This document shows, one piece after another, positions 6,720 to 6,958 of a stretch of DNA of 6,958 bases. The stretch comes from Geobacter sp. UBA6802. GTDB lineage: Bacteria > Desulfobacterota > Desulfuromonadia > Geobacterales > Pseudopelobacteraceae. The translations under genes were made by a program, and so were the position numbers. The stretch's first letter is position 1, and each line of letters begins with the position of its first letter. The stretch lies in contig DKFG01000020.1 in NCBI GenBank assembly GCA_002452325.1, positions 4,967-11,924 on the forward strand, in the 5' to 3' direction. The notes below the pieces were generated by a model. That model saw only the letters and a list, made by a program, of their open reading frames with translations. It had not been told where the DNA came from and searched no databases.

Positions 6720-6958
6720 ATTCCAAGCCCCCGCAGGCAGGCCAACTGGGGGGAGGCCACCCCTTTGGACTGCACCAGCACCCGAAAGGTATCCCCCATC
6801 CCTCCTTCCGGCATGATCAGGCGTTTGATGGTCAGGCGGCGCTGCAGCTTTTCCTTTTCGGTGAGGTCTGACGCTTCGAGCTCCTCAAGCTCCTCTATAA
6901 TCCCGGCGGCCATCAGAAACCGCGATTGATCGCCGAACCAGAGGTTCTGCAGCCCCAG
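6716..6958 (-). CDS. MidA/NDUFAF7-family (DUF185) SAM-dependent methyltransferase, C-terminal fragment
   Basis: The frame is open to the right edge, so this is the last 80 codons of a longer gene whose start and catalytic core lie outside the window; the ATG at 6913 is an internal methionine. The visible tail has SRFLMAAGIIEELEELE, a helical stretch, then IKRLIMPEGGMGDTFRVLVQSKGV. From memory this matches the C-terminal end of the MidA family, where a FLLALGI-like segment is followed by a conserved MG-x-x-F-KVL motif. Mitochondrial NDUFAF7 methylates an arginine of complex I subunit NDUFS2; the bacterial role is less clear. No SAM-binding motif is visible because the N-terminal part is missing. 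Overlap with the HAD gene (ATGA) indicates an operon. The family call rests on a short tail and is moderately sure. Confidence 0.68.
   Translation of the reverse strand: MGLQNLWFGDQSRFLMAAGIIEELEELEASDLTEKEKLQRRLTIKRLIMPEGGMGDTFRVLVQSKGVASPQLACLRGLGI

Noticed and set aside
6716..6913. A complete 65-residue small protein starting at the ATG at 6913
   Set aside because: The frame stays open to the window edge, and the 15 upstream codons continue the same protein (FGDQSRFLMAAGI), so this is the tail of a longer gene.

Overview
The window looks like chromosomal DNA of a Geobacter-type bacterium (Geobacterales/Desulfuromonadia, for example Geobacter or Trichlorobacter). This is an inference from three things: a chemoreceptor with a c-type heme motif in its periplasmic domain, a stand-alone bacteriohemerythrin, and a large hybrid kinase whose multi-spanning N-terminal membrane region resembles those of Geobacter-type kinases as I remember them. 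I could not run a search to fix the species. Every gene I can support lies on the minus strand, so the order of transcription runs from the right edge to the left edge. No RNA gene, insertion sequence, CRISPR array or prophage signal was seen, and no gene-free stretch exceeds 300 bases.

Layout in transcription order: (1) the C-terminal 80 codons of a MidA/NDUFAF7-type SAM-dependent methyltransferase, cut by the right edge; (2) a small HAD-family phosphatase, overlapping it by 4 bases (ATGA); (3) a 159-base AT-rich intergenic region with a possible sigma-28 (FliA) promoter; (4) a methyl-accepting chemotaxis protein with a periplasmic CxxCH heme motif and an unusual extra C-terminal domain; (5) a bacteriohemerythrin with all seven iron ligands, 18 bases downstream; (6) after 73 bases, a 1068-residue hybrid histidine kinase with a 7-helix membrane domain, dCache, HisKA, HATPase, receiver and HPt modules; (7) overlapping its stop codon by 4 bases (GTGA), the first 34 codons of glycogen synthase glgA, cut by the left edge.

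The centre of the window reads as an oxygen/redox-responsive unit. A heme-c chemoreceptor can signal to the CheA/CheW array, and the co-transcribed hemerythrin can bind O2 through a di-iron site. The two together resemble a split version of the Desulfovibrio receptors DcrA (heme c) and DcrH (hemerythrin fused to an MCP). The hybrid kinase is a self-contained phosphorelay with no DNA-binding output, and it is translationally linked to glycogen synthesis. Whether kinase and glgA are functionally related is inference from layout only. No clearly new system is visible. The points most worth a second look are the MCP's C-terminal domain, the heme-MCP/hemerythrin pairing, and the kinase-glgA coupling.
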